A stretch of 64,000 nucleotides of DNA from Cannabis sativa (lineage: Eukaryota; Streptophyta; Magnoliopsida; Rosales; Cannabaceae): contig NC_083604.1 of assembly GCF_029168945.1 (NCBI RefSeq), forward strand, positions 32,855,686 to 32,919,685. The letters are read 5' to 3'. The notes beneath the pieces are model-generated. The model was given only the letters and a program-made list of their open reading frames with translations. It searched no databases and was not told where the DNA came from. This document shows positions 59,247-64,000 of the stretch, in pieces; positions within the stretch are counted from its first letter, which is position 1; every line of letters starts with the position of its first letter. The position numbers and the translations under genes were made by a program.

Positions 59247-61282
59247 TGTAATATCCCAGAAAATAAATAATATTTAAATGGACATATTTTATTAAATATG
59301 TAATTACTTGGAGAATGAAGTAGGATTATGATCTTACTTATATGAATTTTTGAGAAATTATTTAAGTAAATACGTTATTTTGGGCCCGGTAATTGTGGAA
59401 ATTTAGCTATGTGGTTAGCAATGTCACGACATTTAATGAAAGAATTATTTTGAGAATATCCCGGATTAAGTTAGAATTTTATTAGAATGTTGGATTGGGG
59501 AATTAGTAAAATTACCAAAATGCCCCTAGGGTTTTCTTTTAAAAAAAAAATGTGAGAGGGGTAAATTAGGAATTCAAGAAAAACTTTTTTGGTTTTTTTC
59601 CTCTTTTCTTTGCTGCTGCCCATTTTTTATTTAAGGAAGAAATTTTAAAAAAAAAAAAAAAGAAAGAAAAGCATTTTAAAAGGAAGAAGGAGCTTCCTTC
59701 CAAGACAAGCAACCTTTTTTTTTTCTCTCTTCTTCTCTTCTTCCTTCGAGCAAACTGAACCAGCTTCTTGAGGGATTGTTTTGCTTCAGCCAACATCAAT
59801 TTTCAGAGCTAAACTCCATCTCCAAGTTGACCTTGCACCCTAGGTAAGTTCATCCTTTTAGTTTTGGTGTTTTCTTAGGTTTTCAAGCTAGGTTTTGTTA
59901 TTTTTTTGAAAATTTTCAAAGCTGTAGGTTTAGTGAGGGTGTAGGTTTGTTATCCAAGTTAAATATGGTTTGTTAATGCATGTTTGGATTGAATTCATGG
60001 CTGTTGGGATTGATTGGTGAGTGAGAAAGCTAAAAGAAACTTGATTTCTTCACTTGAGTGTGTGATTTCAAGCTAGAGATTGAACCATTGTGTTTTGCAG
60101 CTTAGGTTATGTCATATGTATGTTAATAAACTGTTCTGGAAAGTTTGGATAGGTTTGGAAGGGTTTTGGATCGATTTTGGTGAAAAGGAACTTTTGTTCT
60201 GCAGTACGCGAGCAGGTCGGCCGGATGGGTTACGGTATACCGAGAGCCAGGTCGGCCGATTTTGCTGAGAGAATTTCTTCGGGTTTGTTTTATGTTCGGT
60301 TTGACCAGGAGTTGTGTGCTATCTGTTTTAAATTAAATATGGGATGCTTGACCTAAATTAGGGTTGTTGGGAGTTAGGTTACGTTTGATTTCTAAATTAG
60401 GGTTTTAAATCCGGAATATTAAGTTAAGGTATTTATTGTGTTTCTCAATTGTCGTGACATAGGACCGGGATTGCCTAGCTTGTTTTTCCACCCAAGTCGG
60501 CCATATTCTTGACTTCTGAATTAAGGTAAGAAAAGTGGTAAGCACCGTATGTGGTTAAAAATCAATGAATGAATGGAGGTGATCTTGATTATTATCATGA
60601 TGTTAATTAAAGCTTATTAAGCCTAGGTTATTACCTAGGGTTGGAAACTTGATTATTACCGTTATGAGTAATTACTCTTGAAACCGCGGTTAGGTTTCTT
60701 ACTTATCGTTTGCGTTATTGGGCAACGATAGTGACATATTCAGCTCGTATGTAACGAGTGGTAAAAGTGGTACTTTATTAAGTACCAGGAATGTATGATG
60801 TTTACGAAAATGCTTATTATTATCGAATAGTGAGTAAACATAATGGCATGAGAATAAGTTGATAATCATTTTCTTTCAATTATTGTTTTAGTCACTTTCT
60901 TGCTGAGTCTCTGTGACTCACTGGTGCTTTATGGTGCAGGTAAAGGAAAAGCTAAAGTCGAACAACCATGAGTTATGGTCACGACGGCAATGTACATACC
61001 GGTAGCGAGCGGCCGATTCTGAGGATGCTCTATTTTGATTGTATTTTGGAAAATATAAAGTTTATGTTGTAAAATACTTTGAAACCAGTTTGTAAATATT
61101 TTGGAAATAGGGGGACCCCATAAATCATGTTACTTATCTTTTGTTAAATAGTTTAAAGGTTGAGTTTTTAACTATCAAAATTTTTAATTACCCACACTTT
61201 TAGTATAATTACATCTTATATAATTATTGGTATTTTAAATAAAGTGCACACACGTGGCGTCCCTGTTGGACAGGGCGTTACA
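59247..61282 (+). repeat. Element H 5' LTR
   Basis: 2036 bp from TGTAATATCCC to GCGTTACA. It shares layout with the F LTRs: a GGTCGGCCG region near 60212-60258, a CTGAGTCTCTGTGACTCAC block near 60902, and donor-like AAGGTAAGAA (about 60525) and CAGGTAAAGG (about 60938). Sequence identity to the F LTRs is otherwise low. Confidence 0.85.
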
Positions 61283-61285
61283 ACA

Positions 61286-61298
61286 TGGTATCAGAGCG
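61286..61298 (+). other. Element H primer-binding site
   Basis: TGGTATCAGAGCG, three bases after the LTR, matching initiator tRNA-Met. Confidence 0.8.
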
Positions 61299-61515
61299 CC
61301 AAGGTTTTTAGATCACGAAGGCGGTTTGATATGTACATTGGGTACAAGGACTGATCGACTCATGGTTTAGTAAGTTTTAAGTTAACGAACATTGTTAATT
61401 TTACGATTACTGATTACAGTTATGTCGATATCAAAATGTTGTGGGAAGGATTATAATATATGGAAATACTTATCAGTATTGTTATTACTTGGAATGTGAT
61501 CGCAGGTGTATAGTT

Positions 61516-64000
61516 ATGCACCCAAGGCGGAGTGGTAGGGGTGCCGCGAGCTAGTGGGCTCGGGGGGTAAATTTCATTGAGGGAGAGAACCACTTACCAC
61601 CACCTAATTGGGAACGTTATATCTTTGTATGCAAGAAACTATTCGGCGACGGGGTGAGCAAATCGGAGAATTAAGAGAGCGACGAGCTCGGCACACTCTA
61701 ATCCCGAATCTGATCCTCCGGCACCTCCCAGTAGTGCCACCGGATGCGGGAAATCGTTTGGAACCATTGTATGAACGGTTCGAAAGCGAGAACCGCCGGT
61801 GTTTGAGGGTGGTGCTGATCCACTCAAACGAGCAATGGATGAGTATGATAACATCCATTTTCGATTTTATGCGAGTTGAAGATAATGACCGGGTCAGGTG
61901 TGCTACCTATATGCTACGAGATGATGCCCGTATTTGGTGGGAGATTGTATCTCAGGGCCACGATCTGAATAATATGACACAGGAAACTTTTTGGGCCTTA
62001 TTTTTGAGAAGTATTATAATGAGTCTATTAAGGCGGCAAAGGCAAGAAGAGTTTATACGGTTAACTCGGGGTAGTATGACGTGACGAGTATGCTACTAAG
62101 TTTGATCGGCTTGGCAAAGTTTGCCTCGGATGAGGTGGCTACTCGAAATTTCTTAGAAAAGCCAAGTTTATTCGGGGGCCTGGATGAACACATTGCCGGG
62201 ATGTGATTGTTGCTTCTAAACAACGGGGGTTGCCGAACTTATGCTCGAATAGTTGAGTTGGCTTTAGTTTACGAGGGTGTAGAGGCTCGGATACGAAAGA
62301 AAATATTGCCGAAGAGATTCATGGAAACAATCGGCGGAGTCTTTGGTTCGGGGGTAGAATCTTGATCTTGGTGACCGCGGGGAAAGACCTAGTGAAACAT
62401 CGGCGGCGAGCCCAAACAAAGATTCCGGGGGTAACCAAGGTTTCCGTCGTAGTGGGAATGAAAAGCTGGCGGACTTTTCTGAATGTCCAAGGTGTAAAAG
62501 GCATCACACAGGCGAGTGTCGAGGGCTAGGGCTGTTTCCCTTTGTGGAATGGTGGGTCATATGAAGAGAAATTGTCCACAATTGCTACGGTTAGAGCAAA
62601 AGAAGGATGATACACCCGCTCTGCTCGAGTATTTGCCACGACTCAAGCGAGGCCGATGCTTGGTCCTTCTGTGACGGGTCGGCTTTACATTCTTTGGTAC
62701 TTTATTATTTGTATTAATTGATTACGGTGCGACGCATTCTTATATTTCAAGTAGAATAATTGAGCGGTGAATAAACCTAGTGATGTGCTTTCTAGAGGTT
62801 TTGGAACCTTGTTGCCCCTCTTGGGGAGTTGGTTATCTCCGGCGGAGTGGGTTCGATCCCTTCCAGTGTTTGTGGAAGGAAGAGAGTTATCAGTTGATCT
62901 GATAGAATTAAATACGGAGGATTTTGATGTTATTTTGGGAATGGATTGGCTTGCTAAATACAAAACGCCACCATTGATTGTAAAAGAAAGATGGTAACTT
63001 TTCGGCTGAGGGCGAGGACCCTTTTGTATTTGTGGGTAAGATGCAAGGATCTCGGATTCCACTTAATTTCAGCCCTTAAGGCAAGGGATTTGTTGTGTGA
63101 AGGGTGCATTGGTTTCTTAGCAAGTGTTGTGGATATTTCCGGGGAACCACTAGCGGGGCCCGGAGCATGTCCCGGATGGTTCGAGAATTTCTGGATGTGT
63201 TCCCGGAGAAGAGTTACCGGGGTTGCCACCTAAACGTGAAATTGATTTTGAGATTGATTTAATACCGGGGCGAGCACTGTATCGAAAGCTCCCTACGGGA
63301 TGGCACTTTGCGGAGTTTGAAAGAGTTAAAAGTTCAATTACGGGGATGATGGATTTGAAATTTACTAGACCTAGTACTTCACCTTGGGGTGCACCGGTTT
63401 TGTTTGTGAAAAAGAAAGATGGAACATTACGAATGTGTATAGATTATCGGGAGTTAAACAAATTAACGAGTGAAGAACAAGTACCCTCGCAAGAATAGAT
63501 GATTTATTTGATCGGTTGCGGGGTAAAAGCTTGTCTTTTCTAAGATTGATCTTCGATGCGGTTATCACCAATGAGGATTCGAGAGGAGGATATTCCCAAG
63601 AGACAGACTTTTCGGACCGGTATGGTCATTATGAATTCTGGTAATGTCCTTCGGATTAACAAATGCCCGTGACATTTATGGACTTGATGAAGCGAGTGTT
63701 CGGAGATTTTCTGGATGATTTTGTTATTGTCTTTATCGATGATATTCTAATTTATTCGGACTCGGAAGAGACTCACGAAAGACATCTTCGAATGGTATTA
63801 CAACGTCTCGGGGAGCATAAGTTGTATGCCAAATTTAAGAAATGTGAATTTTGGTTACCTCGGGTGAGTTTCTTGGGGCATGTGGTGAGTAAAGATGGTA
63901 TTTTAGTGGATCCGGTAAAGGTTGAAGCGGTGCGTGGCCTCGACCTAAGTCGGCAAGCGAAGTTAGAAGTTTCTGGGGTTAGCGAGGGTATTACCGAAGG
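61516..64000 (+). pseudogene. gag-pol: Element H Gag-Pol, many frameshifts, incomplete at window edge
   Basis: Start placed at ATG 61516 (MHPRRSGRG), right after a CGCAG acceptor-like site as in the F elements. Recognisable in broken frames: Gag with [10 protein letters not shown] and DDARIWWEIVSQ (about 61750-62000), CPRCKRHHTGEC (about 62485) and a second knuckle near 62540, protease with DYGATHSYIS in place of DSGATHS (about 62720), and reverse transcriptase with [28 protein letters not shown] (first residues near 63380) and FIDDILIYS (about 63730). The frame changes at least ten times, often beside CGG or CCG. RNase H and integrase would lie beyond the window. Confidence 0.85.

Larger units (their letters stand above)
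59247..64000 (+). mobile_element. Element H: second gypsy lineage inserted in F0 pol, right end outside window
   Basis: 5' LTR (59247-61282), PBS, short leader and a damaged gag-pol running to the window edge. The 5' LTR begins exactly where the F0 integrase frame breaks. The expected TSD, GATTT at 59242-59246, cannot be confirmed without the right side. Protein motifs are Tekay/Del-like but clearly divergent from F0, F1 and F2. Confidence 0.85.

Overview
This window is plant nuclear DNA made almost entirely of nested LTR retrotransposons. It is AT-rich, its elements prime on initiator tRNA-Met, and it holds chromodomain-type Ty3/gypsy (Tekay/Del-like), Tat-like gypsy and Ty1/copia-derived elements. 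It resembles pericentromeric or other heterochromatic repeat DNA of a eudicot. I cannot name the species. I see no credible host gene, tRNA, rRNA or CRISPR array. Most boundaries below come from TG...CA ends, 5-bp target-site duplications (TSDs), primer-binding sites (PBS) and polypurine tracts (PPT) read directly from the sequence. I labelled the elements A, B, C, D, E, F0, F1, F2, H and S.

Left cluster (1-20.9 kb). D is a decayed Tat-like gypsy gag/protease fragment on the minus strand, at 9728-10043 and 20326-20909. C, a gag-only copia-derived element (10044-20320, plus strand, TSD GGAGG), splits it inside the protease. C's 5' LTR carries S, a 1465-bp solo LTR of another family (11242-12706, TSD AATGG). 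B is the end of another LTR of C's family, next to D. A (left edge to 8863, minus strand) is a third family member and sits inside B's LTR.

Middle (20.9-23.9 kb). This is low-complexity, AT-rich DNA with a 24-bp minisatellite, a pair of imperfect inverted repeats and a poly(A) run. No gene is recognised.

Right cluster (23.9-64 kb). F0 is an old Tekay-like gypsy element with its 5' LTR at 23881 and gag-pol at 55633-59246. E, a gag-only element (26392-55501, minus strand, TSD GCATG), interrupts its leader. F1, a Tekay-like element (28295-47248, TSD TAAAA), lies 7 bp inside the end of E's LTR. F2 (35615-45015, TSD ATTTA) lies 64 bp inside F1's 3' LTR. This is a four-deep nest. F0's pol is cut by H, another gypsy element, whose 5' LTR and badly broken gag-pol run off the right edge.

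The most interesting content is the gag-only family A/B/C/E. Each internal region encodes a copia-type Gag followed only by a stub of the aspartic protease active site; the rest of pol is missing at a similar point in A, C and E. E's Gag is intact. The roughly 3.6-kb leader carries a conserved layout: a GC-rich hairpin island near the PBS, then two small hairpins with the same CTAAT loop (one with a compensatory base-pair change between copies), then two copies of a 20-nt motif exactly 113 bp apart in all three copies, then gag. This is a candidate RNA packaging or translation-control module for a non-autonomous element mobilised in trans, matching the plant class called TR-GAG. The Tekay-like elements supply the only pol in the window, and all copies there are visibly broken.
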